Shown: piece after piece, positions 17,348-26,005 of the stretch | Position numbering within the stretch: the stretch's first letter is position 1 | Layout of the letters: each line of letters begins with the position of its first letter | Origin: an uncultured Ignavibacteria bacterium | Lineage (GTDB): Bacteria > Bacteroidota > Ignavibacteria > Kapaibacteriales > UBA2268 | DNA length: 49,261 nt | NCBI GenBank assembly: GCA_903862655.1 | Contig: CAIOZA010000121.1 | Span: forward strand, 1-49,261 | Direction of reading: 5' to 3' | The notes under the pieces: generated by a model | The model's input: the letters and a program-made list of their open reading frames with translations, nothing else | Database searches by the model: none | Told to the model about the DNA's origin: nothing | Program-made: the position numbers and the translations under genes

Positions 17348-18856
17348 TTACTTGGTTTCTGGTTTCATCTGAGGGAAGAATAGAACGTCGCGTATTGATT
17401 TTCTTCCTGTTAGAAGCATTACAAGTCTGTCGATTCCAACACCTAATCCTGATGTAGGAGGCATACCGATTTCGAGAGCATTGAGGAAGTCTTCATCCAG
17501 AATCATAGCTTCGTCGTCGCCTGCTGCACGTTCGCGAGCCTGGTCTTCGAGTCTTTCTCTCTGATCGCGTGGATCATTCAGTTCTGAGAACGCATTAGCC
17601 ACTTCGAATCCGCTGACGAAGAGTTCGAATCTTTCGACAAGACCTTCTTTGGTGCGGTGCTTCTTGGCTAAAGGCGACATTTCCAAAGGATAATCCATAT
17701 TGAATGTAGGTTGAATCAAGTTTGGCTGAACCTTCACGCTGAAGATTTCATCGAGTACTTTCATAAAGCTGGATTTTGGATCGATTGGAACATCAATTTC
17801 TTTGCAAAGGCTGATTAGTTCATCTTTTGTTTTGCCCTGAAGATCATGTCCTGTGTATTCTTTTAGCAATTCATACATGCTGGCTCTGCGGAATGGCTTT
17901 TTGAAGCTTATCATCTGCCCGTCATACTCTACTTCGTCAGTGCCATTAACAGCGATGCAAAGCTTGGAGATTAGATCTTCGAGCATATTCATCATCCATT
18001 CGTAATCTTTGTAAGCCACGTAGATTTCCATCGATGTGAATTCGGGATTATGCATCTTGTCCATACCTTCGTTGCGAAAATTCTTGCTGATCTCGTAAAC
18101 ACCTTCAAATCCACCGACGATTAGTCTTTTCAGATACAATTCATCGGCGATACGGAGATAAAGATCAATATCGAGGGCATTGTGATGAGTAACAAACGGT
18201 CTGGCAGTAGCACCACCGTAAATGGGCTGCAGAACGGGAGTTTCTACTTCTATCCATCCTTGCTCATCGAAGTAGTTACGCATCGTGGCGATTATCTTTG
18301 AGCGTTTCTTGAAAGTATCCTTAACCTCGGGATTGACAATCAAATCTATATAGCGTTTGCGGTATCTCAATTCAACATCAGCAAAAGCATCATGAACAAT
18401 TTTATTACCCTGCTCATCAACTTCTTCTTTGGCTACAGGCAGAGGTTTCAGAGATTTGCAGAGTATTACAATTTCTTTGGAATGAACTGAAACTTCGCCC
18501 ATTCTGGTACGGAAGACAAATCCTTTTACGCCAATGATGTCGCCGATATCGAGCAATTTTGTCTTTTCGTAGAAATCAGGTAATTCATCCTGTTTCAGGT
18601 AGATCTGGATTTTTCCGGAATCATCCTGAATATGACAAAAACTCGCTTTGCCCATTCTGCGGATGCTCATTATACGACCTGCAACCGAAACTGAAGAGAG
18701 CACTTCCGGATTGGCATCGTCGAAATTGGTGAGTATATCTATACTGGAATGAGTCTTATCGTAAGAATATGGATATACATTGACGCCGGCTTCTTCAAGA
18801 AGGTTTAATTCTTCGAGGCGTCGCAATTCCTGGTCTGTTTTAATAATATCTGACAT
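17348..18856 (-). CDS. lysS: Lysyl-tRNA synthetase, class II
   Basis: About 502 residues; charges tRNA-Lys with lysine in the cytoplasm. It has an N-terminal OB-fold anticodon-binding domain ([23 protein letters not shown]) and a class II core with motif 2 ([20 protein letters not shown]) and motif 3 ([15 protein letters not shown]). I chose the ATG at 18856 ([10 protein letters not shown]) over an upstream TTG at 18883 that would add nine residues, because the family starts near this point. The length is normal for LysS. The gene is transcribed towards the terminator at 17289-17324. Confidence 0.97.
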   Translation of the reverse strand: MSDIIKTDQELRRLEELNLLEEAGVNVYPYSYDKTHSSIDILTNFDDANPEVLSSVSVAGRIMSIRRMGKASFCHIQDDSGKIQIYLKQDELPDFYEKTKLLDIGDIIGVKGFVFRTRMGEVSVHSKEIVILCKSLKPLPVAKEEVDEQGNKIVHDAFADVELRYRKRYIDLIVNPEVKDTFKKRSKIIATMRNYFDEQGWIEVETPVLQPIYGGATARPFVTHHNALDIDLYLRIADELYLKRLIVGGFEGVYEISKNFRNEGMDKMHNPEFTSMEIYVAYKDYEWMMNMLEDLISKLCIAVNGTDEVEYDGQMISFKKPFRRASMYELLKEYTGHDLQGKTKDELISLCKEIDVPIDPKSSFMKVLDEIFSVKVQPNLIQPTFNMDYPLEMSPLAKKHRTKEGLVERFELFVSGFEVANAFSELNDPRDQRERLEDQARERAAGDDEAMILDEDFLNALEIGMPPTSGLGVGIDRLVMLLTGRKSIRDVLFFPQMKPETK

Positions 18857-19048
18857 AACTCTTTGGGGATAAAATTGATACAAAGTTCAAAATTACAAAA
18901 TATTTTGGGTTTTTTTACGAAATGCAAATAATTTGTTGTAAAATTCATTTAAAATGTAATATTTTTGTAAATTGAAATAAAAATTGAAGTAATCAGTTAT
19001 AACTAAAGCGATATAATTGAATTAATTATTCACAAATAAAGGTAATCT

Positions 19049-19666
19049 TTGAAGAAAGTTATTAGCTCTAACTCAGCCGCTGGTTTAAGAGGCAGGGTTC
19101 CTGATTCTGCTTTACAAGCAGGAAAGAACAAAATCAACGAACAGATATCCACAAAAGAAGTCCGCGTTATTGATTCACTTGGCGTTATGCTTGGTATTAT
19201 GCCAACCTCTCAGGCATTAGCTATGGCAGAAGAAAAAGAAATGGATTTGATAGAAATTTCTCCCAATGCCACTCCCCCTGTAGTTAAAATTATGGATAAC
19301 GGTAAATATCAATATGAACTGCAGAAAAAAGAGAAGCACGCCAGAAAGCAGCAACAACAGCAACAAATGAAGGAAATACGCTTCAAGTGGAGAACTGCAA
19401 CGCATGATTTTAATTTCAAGATGAGGCATGCCCGTGACTTCATTGCAGAAGGCAATAAGGTTAAGGCGACTGTTATGTTCCGTGGACGTGAAATCACTCA
19501 TCAAGAAGTAGGACATGAGCTTTTAGTTAAATTTGTAGCCGCTTTAGAAGATATTGCTAAAGTTGATCAGCAGATTCATTCAGAGGGTAAGATGCTTTCA
19601 GTTGTAATGGCTCCCGATAAATTAAAGAAAACAAAATCCGATAAAGATCCCAAAGAAGCGGAATAA
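19049..19666 (+). CDS. infC: Translation initiation factor IF-3
   Basis: A 205-residue factor that binds the 30S subunit, checks start-codon pairing and prevents premature 50S joining. It has the N-terminal domain (INEQISTKEVRVIDS...GIMPTSQALAMA, VVKIMDNGKYQYE), a lysine/glutamine-rich linker (HARKQQQQQQMKEIRF) and the C-terminal domain (MFRGREITHQE ... EGKMLSVVMAP). The start is TTG after AAAGG; rare starts are known for infC and relate to autoregulation. About 28 residues precede the usual INEQI start. A terminator follows directly, so it is not co-transcribed with rpmI-rplT, which are absent from this window. Confidence 0.97.
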   Translation: MKKVISSNSAAGLRGRVPDSALQAGKNKINEQISTKEVRVIDSLGVMLGIMPTSQALAMAEEKEMDLIEISPNATPPVVKIMDNGKYQYELQKKEKHARKQQQQQQMKEIRFKWRTATHDFNFKMRHARDFIAEGNKVKATVMFRGREITHQEVGHELLVKFVAALEDIAKVDQQIHSEGKMLSVVMAPDKLKKTKSDKDPKEAE

Positions 19667-19690
19667 TCTATATTTTAATATTTAATGACC

Positions 19691-19718
19691 AAGGGTTGCA
19701 ACAACGCAACCCTTTTTT
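19691..19718 (+). terminator. Rho-independent terminator of infC
   Basis: AAGGGTTGC and GCAACCCTT form a stem with a short AACAAC loop and a following T-run, 25 bases after the infC stop. Confidence 0.93.
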
Positions 19719-19949
19719 ATTATTATATCTTCTGTGCTAAAAAGTAGCAAATAATTATTACTTTTTGCTTTTCTTCTCAGATCCTTTGAGCTACACCAGC
19801 CAATGAGAAATTAATATTGATAGCCATTAGACAGCTGGAATAGTTCATCAAATTATACATAGGTCCCAAACCAATGAGAATAGAATTCTTGTTGCTCGCT
19901 CCCAATGGAAGAAGTGCATTAGGGAGGGTAATCCGAGCATATAGCAGGC

Positions 19950-20240
19950 TTGAGATTCAATTAAGGATTAGACTTTGCTGCAGCCACATTGATGCGGACG
20001 TTACCGGAGAGCAAAAGTTCATCTATTGTCTCTGGGGCGACATGGTCAACACTGCCTCGAGAATGGGTAACAAAGGAGTTATTCGGCAAGATACATTGCA
20101 CTGAACGATTTTAAGATGTCTTTCGTCAAAGGGATTATGGACATATGTCGGCTTTCCAAGAGCGCGGCGAAATCGAGATCAAGGGCAAAGGCATTATTAA
20201 AACATATATTTTAAATGAGAAATTGGAAATTAGGAGTTAG
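19950..20240 (+). pseudogene. Decayed C-terminus of a class III adenylate/guanylate cyclase
   Basis: In one frame the DNA reads VTGEQKFIYCLWGDMVNTASRM (about 20000-20070), matching the next gene's GVIGEKKFIYDIWGDAVNTASRM. In another frame (20154-20240) it reads FQERGEIEIKGKGIIKTYIL and a stop, matching that gene's end (EERGDIEIKGKGMMKTYFL). A stop codon, a frameshift and lost sequence separate the parts, and no N-terminal half is recognisable. The Asp that pairs with adenine in the intact copy is replaced by Cys (YCLWGD). It ends two bases before the intact cyclase start, so it is a decayed tandem relative. The interval 19719-19950 has no recognisable gene. Confidence 0.8.
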
Positions 20241-20242
20241 AA

Positions 20243-23011
20243 ATGAAAAGATTTTTTATACCGGCTTTATTTTTTATACTATCGATTCTTTTGATTGGAG
20301 AGAATACAGGTTCAAAAAAGAGAACTGCGATGAAGGGTATCGAGCTTCTGAAAACACCTTTAGAATTAATAGATAGCTTGAAGGCAGAGTTGGCTGAAGC
20401 TATAGATGATACCACTAAAGTAAATATTATTAATGAGGTATCAATTCGAAATTCGGAATTTGATTTGGATTCGAGCGATTTATACGCAAAAGTTGCATTC
20501 GAACTCTCAAAAACTTTGAAATGGGATAAAGGGATTGCACAAGGATATCTCAATTTAGGCTTCAATAAATTCCTTAGATATGAAATTGATTCAGCAAAAA
20601 TTTATTATGAAAAAGCAATACTATTAGCTCAAAATATTAAAAATGTTGAAATTTTAGGGAAATCACAAATTGGCGTTGCTAGTACTTTTTCAAAAAAGGG
20701 AAATTATGACTCAGCCAAACAATGGTTGAGCATATCAAGAAATACATATTTAAAAGCTAAGGATGATTATGGAATTAGTGATGTAGATTATAATTATGGA
20801 CGAGTTTTAGCAAGAGAGAATAAATATGATTCTGCCGGGATATACTTTGAAAAGAAAATTAAATATCTGGAAGGTAAAAATGATTTGCTAGAATTATGTA
20901 GTACTATTTCAAATATTGGAATATTATTTCAGAGTTTATCAAACCAAACCAAAGCATTAGAGTACTTTGAAAGAGCATTAAATATCTCAAAAAAAATTGG
21001 AGATTCATATCAAATTTTCTCATCATTACTTAGTATAGGTAATACTTATTGTTACCAATCAAATTATAATAAAGGATTGGAGTATTTTGAAGAATGCCAG
21101 ATATACGCTGAAGAAAAGGGTGAAAAATTAAATTTAGCATTAATCTATACAGCTATTGCGCAAGTACATCAAAAACTATCAAATTATTCAAAATCGCTAG
21201 AATATCTCGAAAAGTCAATCAAAATTTCAATCGAAATAGGGAATAAGCATAAGTTACTTAACGCTTATGTAAGCATGGGAGTTTTGAATTGGAGATTAAG
21301 AAATTATCAAAATGCTTTGGAATATTTTGAAAAATCAATGGCTTTAGCTGAAGAAAATGGAGATAAGCAATTGATTCTATATATTTATAATAATATGGCT
21401 GGTGTTTATGGTAATAGTAATAATGACCTAAAGGCATTAGAATATTCCAATAAAGCACTTAAAATAGCGGAGGAGCTTAATGATAATAGTAGCATCTCGG
21501 GTATTCTTGGTAGCATGGGAACGATTTATCAGCATCTTGGAAATTACCCAAAATCTTTAGAAAATTACAATAAGGCTTTAGAATTAGCAGAAAAACTGGG
21601 AAAAAAGGAAGGAAAATATCTGATTCAAGGGAACATAGGAATATTGTATCTAATTATGGCACAAGATAGTACTATTGAAGATCCAAAAATTGTTAAAGAA
21701 CACATTACTAAATCAATTGAATATCAGAAAATGGCTGTAAATGGGTTTGAAAAAAGTGGTGGGAACGATCATGTTAGGAGCTTTTTGTCAAGGATCTCAA
21801 CCGCTTATGAATTGCTTGGAGATTATTTTAATGCCTTTGAATATTTCAAAAAATATGTCACTGCGAAAGATTCAATTAACTCAAGTGATATTTTCAAAAA
21901 AATTGCCGAGCTCGAAGCCAAGAAAGACCTTGAAATAAAAGAAAAAGAGAATGAACTTCTGAAGCAAACAGCTGTACTTAAGGAAAGTGAACTTGCCCGC
22001 AGAAATCAGGAGCTTTCGAATCTTAGCAATAAACAAGAAATACAAAAGCTTGAACTGGACAAACGAAATCTTGATATATCAAGCAAGAATAATGAACTTA
22101 CTTTACTTTCAAAAGATAAAGAATTACAGACGGTTACAATCAAACAAAAAGAAGCAGAGCAGGCAAAATCAGAGAAAGAAATTGATCTATTAAACAAAGA
22201 TAAACAGTATCAGGGAGTAGTCAGGAATTCTCTCTTCGGTGGAGTAGGTTTGCTATCATCGCTTGCATTAGTCCTTTTTTTATTCTTCTGGCGGAAAAAA
22301 CGAGACAACAAAAAGCTGGCAGAAAAAAATATTCAGATTACAGAACAGAAAGAAATTATCGAGCAAGAACAGGAGAAATCCGATAAACTATTATTGAATG
22401 TTCTGCCGGCAACAATAGCAATACGTCTAAAAAATGGAGAAACAGCTATAGCAGATCACTTCGATGAAGCAAGTGTTGTATTTATTGATATTGTAGATTT
22501 TACTAAAAGTTCAGTTGGGGTAGATCCCAAGCAAGTAGTCGAAGTTCTCAATGAATTATATACAAAACTTGATACAATTGGGCAAAAACACGGACTAGAA
22601 AAGATCAAGACCATAGGCGATTGCTATATGGCAGCGGCAGGAGTACCGCAACCAAACCAAGACCATGCAAAGATGGCAGCCAAGTTTGCTATAGAATCGA
22701 TGAAGACGATACAGGATTATGACACAGGCGGAGGAAAACTGATAAACTTCAGATGTGGCATAGATTGCGGACCAATAGTAGCAGGAGTTATCGGCGAAAA
22801 AAAATTCATCTATGATATTTGGGGAGATGCAGTAAACACAGCATCGAGAATGGAAGAATACGGACAGCAGGGAAAGATACAGGTCACGGAAAGATTTAAG
22901 GAGAAATTGAAAATTGATAATGGAGAATTGAAAATTGAATTTGAAGAGCGCGGAGATATCGAGATCAAAGGCAAAGGCATGATGAAAACTTATTTTTTGG
23001 AGAAAGTTTAA
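20243..23011 (+). CDS. Class III adenylate cyclase with TPR sensor domain and one transmembrane helix
   Basis: A 922-residue signalling protein. An N-terminal hydrophobic segment (4-20) precedes about nine tetratricopeptide repeats (about 70-545; e.g. ALEYFEKSMALAEENGDKQ), then a long coiled coil (about 550-660), a transmembrane helix (about 668-690, LLSSLALVLFLFF), another coiled coil and a cyclase domain (about 715-922). Metal-binding D749 (FIDIVDFT) and D793 (IGDCYMAA), the K in EKIKTIGD, D858 in YDIWGD, N865 and R869 (VNTASRM) are present. The Lys/Asp pair indicates ATP rather than GTP as substrate. Family knowledge predicts TPRs outside the cytoplasm and cAMP made inside. A cyclase remnant lies just upstream and an MBL hydrolase downstream. 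Confidence 0.93.
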   Translation: MKRFFIPALFFILSILLIGENTGSKKRTAMKGIELLKTPLELIDSLKAELAEAIDDTTKVNIINEVSIRNSEFDLDSSDLYAKVAFELSKTLKWDKGIAQGYLNLGFNKFLRYEIDSAKIYYEKAILLAQNIKNVEILGKSQIGVASTFSKKGNYDSAKQWLSISRNTYLKAKDDYGISDVDYNYGRVLARENKYDSAGIYFEKKIKYLEGKNDLLELCSTISNIGILFQSLSNQTKALEYFERALNISKKIGDSYQIFSSLLSIGNTYCYQSNYNKGLEYFEECQIYAEEKGEKLNLALIYTAIAQVHQKLSNYSKSLEYLEKSIKISIEIGNKHKLLNAYVSMGVLNWRLRNYQNALEYFEKSMALAEENGDKQLILYIYNNMAGVYGNSNNDLKALEYSNKALKIAEELNDNSSISGILGSMGTIYQHLGNYPKSLENYNKALELAEKLGKKEGKYLIQGNIGILYLIMAQDSTIEDPKIVKEHITKSIEYQKMAVNGFEKSGGNDHVRSFLSRISTAYELLGDYFNAFEYFKKYVTAKDSINSSDIFKKIAELEAKKDLEIKEKENELLKQTAVLKESELARRNQELSNLSNKQEIQKLELDKRNLDISSKNNELTLLSKDKELQTVTIKQKEAEQAKSEKEIDLLNKDKQYQGVVRNSLFGGVGLLSSLALVLFLFFWRKKRDNKKLAEKNIQITEQKEIIEQEQEKSDKLLLNVLPATIAIRLKNGETAIADHFDEASVVFIDIVDFTKSSVGVDPKQVVEVLNELYTKLDTIGQKHGLEKIKTIGDCYMAAAGVPQPNQDHAKMAAKFAIESMKTIQDYDTGGGKLINFRCGIDCGPIVAGVIGEKKFIYDIWGDAVNTASRMEEYGQQGKIQVTERFKEKLKIDNGELKIEFEERGDIEIKGKGMMKTYFLEKV

Positions 23012-23196
23012 AAAATATTAATATTCCTTACTAAAGTTTACTAAATATTCATTTTTTTGAAAAATAAATATTTTGTTGTTGTAATTTGCAGTCTTGAAAA
23101 GTTAGTCCTGTATTCCAGGTTTCCTTATAAATAATATTCCACTAAATATTTGGTATTGTTCTTGCTATACTATTTCTGAATAACGGAGTAAAATAA

Positions 23197-24036
23197 ATGA
23201 AAATAAAAGAACTAAAGAAACCACTGAAGCTGAAGAACAACGGAGCATTAGAAATATTTTTTCTTGGCACCGGTACTGCATTTAGTAAACTCTACAATAA
23301 TAATATTATTATTATAAAGGGCAATATATCTATTCTTGTTGATTTCGGTATCACCGGACCAAGAGCTCTTGGTGAGATTGCCGGTCTTACTTATAAAGAT
23401 ATTAATACATTACTCCCTACTCACAGTCATGCCGACCACATTGGTGGAATTGAGAATCTGGCTTTATACCACAGATATGTTCAAAATGGTACAAATTCGA
23501 GATTAAAAGTTATTATCAACGAAGAATATCAGAAAGTTCTTTGGGAGCGTTCACTCCGTGGTGGTATGGAATGGAATGAGTCCAATTATAAAGGGACTAA
23601 GCTTACTTTCGAAGACTATTTCGAAGCTGTCAGGCCGGATATCAAGACCAAAAATGGTGAAAAAAATTATTCGATAGACTACAACGGAATAAAGCTTGAA
23701 TTTGTTCCAACTAACCATATTCCTGATAATGCAAAAACAGTCAAACAAGCCTTTATTTCATTCGGTCTGTTTATTGATGACAGGATTCTGTTCACAGGCG
23801 ATACCAAATTTGATCCTGAAATAATTAACAAATTTTCAAAAAAGGCTGAAGTCATTTTTCATGATTGTTCATTTACTGACAATCCTGTCCATACACCATT
23901 GAGCAAACTCAGAACGTTACCTGATGAGCTCAAGAAGCGTATCTATCTGATGCACTACGAAGATAACTGGAAAGATATCGATGTAAAGGATTTTGCTGGT
24001 TTGGCTCAAGCTGGTGTTAGATATATATTCGATTAA
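23197..24036 (+). CDS. Metallo-beta-lactamase-fold hydrolase (RNase Z / class II PDE-like)
   Basis: A 279-residue cytoplasmic enzyme with a complete two-metal site: H76, H78, D80, H81 (THSHADH), H174 (PTNHIPD), D202 (FTGDTKF) and H253 (LMHYED). The opening FLGTGTAF strand is typical of the RNase Z/phosphodiesterase branch of the fold. No signal peptide. It follows the adenylate cyclase on the same strand (185-base gap) and converges on a Popeye-like gene with one base between the stop codons. Because MBL-fold class II phosphodiesterases hydrolyse cyclic nucleotides, a cAMP-degrading role is attractive but is inference from context. A tRNA- or sulfur-metabolism MBL activity remains possible. 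Confidence 0.88.
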   Translation: MKIKELKKPLKLKNNGALEIFFLGTGTAFSKLYNNNIIIIKGNISILVDFGITGPRALGEIAGLTYKDINTLLPTHSHADHIGGIENLALYHRYVQNGTNSRLKVIINEEYQKVLWERSLRGGMEWNESNYKGTKLTFEDYFEAVRPDIKTKNGEKNYSIDYNGIKLEFVPTNHIPDNAKTVKQAFISFGLFIDDRILFTGDTKFDPEIINKFSKKAEVIFHDCSFTDNPVHTPLSKLRTLPDELKKRIYLMHYEDNWKDIDVKDFAGLAQAGVRYIFD

Positions 24037-24037
24037 T

Positions 24038-24694
24038 TTAGTTTTTGTTTCTGATATTAATCTTGTTGATCAGATCTCCCGAGAAGATATCCTTTAGCGA
24101 TTCATTCAGTTCGTGATTGTCGGCGATGAGTTTGGTAAGCTTATCCTTGCTCCAGGCAAACAATTTCATTTTTGATGCTGCTTTTACTGTTGCAGTAGCA
24201 GGTGTACCGGTCAAAAAACTCATTTCACCCAGGAACTGCCACTTCGTTACAAATGCCACAACTTTCTCGTTCACAACAATCTCTGCAGTACCGTCCAAAA
24301 TCAAAAAAACAGAATTAGTCAGCTCATTTTCTTTGATAATCAAATCGTCATCAACAAAATCACGCCACTCCCCAGCACGCATTAATGTTGAAAAGCTAAA
24401 CTTATCGAGCTTGGGGAAAAGATTATCCTTAATCTGTTTTATTTCATCAGTAAGGTGTTTTCCGAAATGATCTTTGATGAGTAAGTATATTTGAAAACTA
24501 TTGGTTAAAATAAGGACAAAACACCAGATAATCATTGACCAGAGCGGATTGTTCTGGGAAAAGAAATCATAGACTAATTCCGCTGTAGCGGCTAGAATGA
24601 AAGTAACACGCATCCACAAGATCTTGCGAAAGCTTGATCCAATCACAAACAGTCCGTTGCTGATATGTATGAAGATATCTATTATTGAAAACAT
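24038..24694 (-). CDS. Popeye-domain-like membrane protein with cyclic-nucleotide-binding fold
   Basis: A 218-residue protein with three predicted membrane helices (about 5-22, 26-45, 51-72) followed by a cNMP-binding-like beta-roll (about 95-205). The C-terminal half follows the Popeye (POPDC) layout: QFLGEMSFLTG, then TVKAASKMKLFAWSKDKL (compare the Popeye 'W.R.KL' element) and GDLINKI near the end. The canonical phosphate-cassette Arg is absent: after GE the loop reads GTPATATV where CRP-type domains have PR.A. Eukaryotic Popeye proteins bind cAMP without that Arg, so binding is plausible here. It is convergent with the MBL gene and lies 72 bases after the BtuG-like gene on the same strand. 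Confidence 0.8.
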   Translation of the reverse strand: MFSIIDIFIHISNGLFVIGSSFRKILWMRVTFILAATAELVYDFFSQNNPLWSMIIWCFVLILTNSFQIYLLIKDHFGKHLTDEIKQIKDNLFPKLDKFSFSTLMRAGEWRDFVDDDLIIKENELTNSVFLILDGTAEIVVNEKVVAFVTKWQFLGEMSFLTGTPATATVKAASKMKLFAWSKDKLTKLIADNHELNESLKDIFSGDLINKINIRNKN

Positions 24695-24766
24695 TGGAAT
24701 TTGAGATGGAATTGATTATAAAGAACAAAAATAATCAACTCTTGTCTGATTTGCAAGTGCTACTGT

Positions 24767-26005
24767 TCAATAAAATACTATTCTGCCGGGGTTGAGCCCT
24801 ACGAAGAAACTTCGGTACGGAAAGACTGGATCAGCTAAGTTGTAAATCAATATTTCCCCATCAATCTGATGATTGCGGGAATTGCCAACCCATAGGGAGT
24901 TTCCGTTTTGAGAATAAGCAAGTGAATACCATATATCTGTAAGCTTTGGATTAGTGATAATTGTTTTTGGACTTTCATTTTTTTGTAAATCGATTAAATC
25001 TACACCATTTCTGCTAAGGAAGAAAAGACTATCACCTGTTCCCGATAAACAGATGCTTCTGACCTGGCATCGCCAACGGTTAAGCTCTGTAAGTGTTAGC
25101 AAATCATATTCAATAATGCCGCCTAATGAATCAAGTTTGGAAGGGAGATTATAGTAAGCAACATACAATCTGCTTTTAACCGGATTGATAAGCACTTCAA
25201 TAGGATTGATCCCGGTCGGTATATTCCTGTGTTCATTGCCTGAGTATGCATCAATAACTGATAATGTGCTAGCTTTGGGAACAGACTGAAGATAATCGCC
25301 ATATCCTGAATTAACCACATAGAAGTTACTCCCGAAAGCCTGAATGCCCTCTGGTGCAGGTCCTGTGATTATATGCTCGCGAATGATCGTCAATGTAGAA
25401 GGATTGAACAGTGTTAGTGAATGATCATAGAGATCAGTAACGGCTGCGAGACTATCGGATAGAATCGCAACTTTTCGCGGAGCACGTCTGCCATCGAGAA
25501 TCAAATGTCCTAACGATTTACCGGTTTTTGTGTCAATTGCTTCTATAGTTCGGGCAGTCGTAACAACGATGTAAGCAGTCTGATTCCAGATGACAATGTC
25601 ATTGGCAAGATCTCCGAGCCGAAGCCCGGGGTTAGCATATTCATAGAAATTTGTAATTAAAGAATCATTATCGAAAGAATATCTGGAAAGTAGAGAATTA
25701 TCCATGCCCCAGATACCTTCAGAAAGGATAAATGCACCATTTTTACCAGCAGTTGAATAGACTTGCAATGGTTCAGTCGGTTGTTTAATGCATGAAACCA
25801 GAAGTGTACATAATATGATTACTATACATACAGCTTTTGTCAATCTGAGGGAGCGAAGCGACCGTGAGAATCCAGTATTAATACGGACTAGGTTCGCTTC
25901 GCAAGGCCTTCGGCACCTCACTATATTCGGAATGACCACTAAATCAGACTTTTCACCTAGTCCAATGCTCAGGTATGACAATATTAATACAAAATTCATC
26001 ATCAT
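24767..26005 (-). CDS. BtuG-like YVTN/YncE beta-propeller lipoprotein (candidate B12-binding)
   Basis: A beta-propeller of YVTN/DUF5074-type blades (IPTGINPIEVLINPVKSRLYV; GNSLWVGNSRN). The nominal ATG at 26005 overlaps the upstream gene by four bases, but the first 54 codons (25843-26005) run mostly through a dispersed repeat. The sensible N-terminus is the TTG at 25843 (LTKAVCIVIILC...LLVSC), a standard lipoprotein signal with the lipid Cys 18 residues in. In Bacteroides, BtuG is a surface YncE-like propeller lipoprotein that captures cobalamin for BtuB. Here the gene follows a BtuB-like receptor downstream of a cobalamin riboswitch, so the same role is likely. Specificity cannot be read from sequence. 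Confidence 0.78.
   Translation of the reverse strand: MMMNFVLILSYLSIGLGEKSDLVVIPNIVRCRRPCEANLVRINTGFSRSLRSLRLTKAVCIVIILCTLLVSCIKQPTEPLQVYSTAGKNGAFILSEGIWGMDNSLLSRYSFDNDSLITNFYEYANPGLRLGDLANDIVIWNQTAYIVVTTARTIEAIDTKTGKSLGHLILDGRRAPRKVAILSDSLAAVTDLYDHSLTLFNPSTLTIIREHIITGPAPEGIQAFGSNFYVVNSGYGDYLQSVPKASTLSVIDAYSGNEHRNIPTGINPIEVLINPVKSRLYVAYYNLPSKLDSLGGIIEYDLLTLTELNRWRCQVRSICLSGTGDSLFFLSRNGVDLIDLQKNESPKTIITNPKLTDIWYSLAYSQNGNSLWVGNSRNHQIDGEILIYNLADPVFPYRSFFVGLNPGRIVFY
25841..25980 (+). repeat. Dispersed ~140-bp repeat, copy 1 (at the start of the BtuG-like gene)
   Basis: It contains TGAGGGAGCGAAGCGACCGT, GAGAATCCAGTATT, a GCGGACTAG-like stretch, CGGAATGA and CTAAATCAGACTTTTCAC in the same order as the copy at 40387-40520. 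Internal GCTTCGC/GCGAAGC and GGCCTTCGGC parts can fold. The left edge abuts the TTG codon at 25843. Confidence 0.8.
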
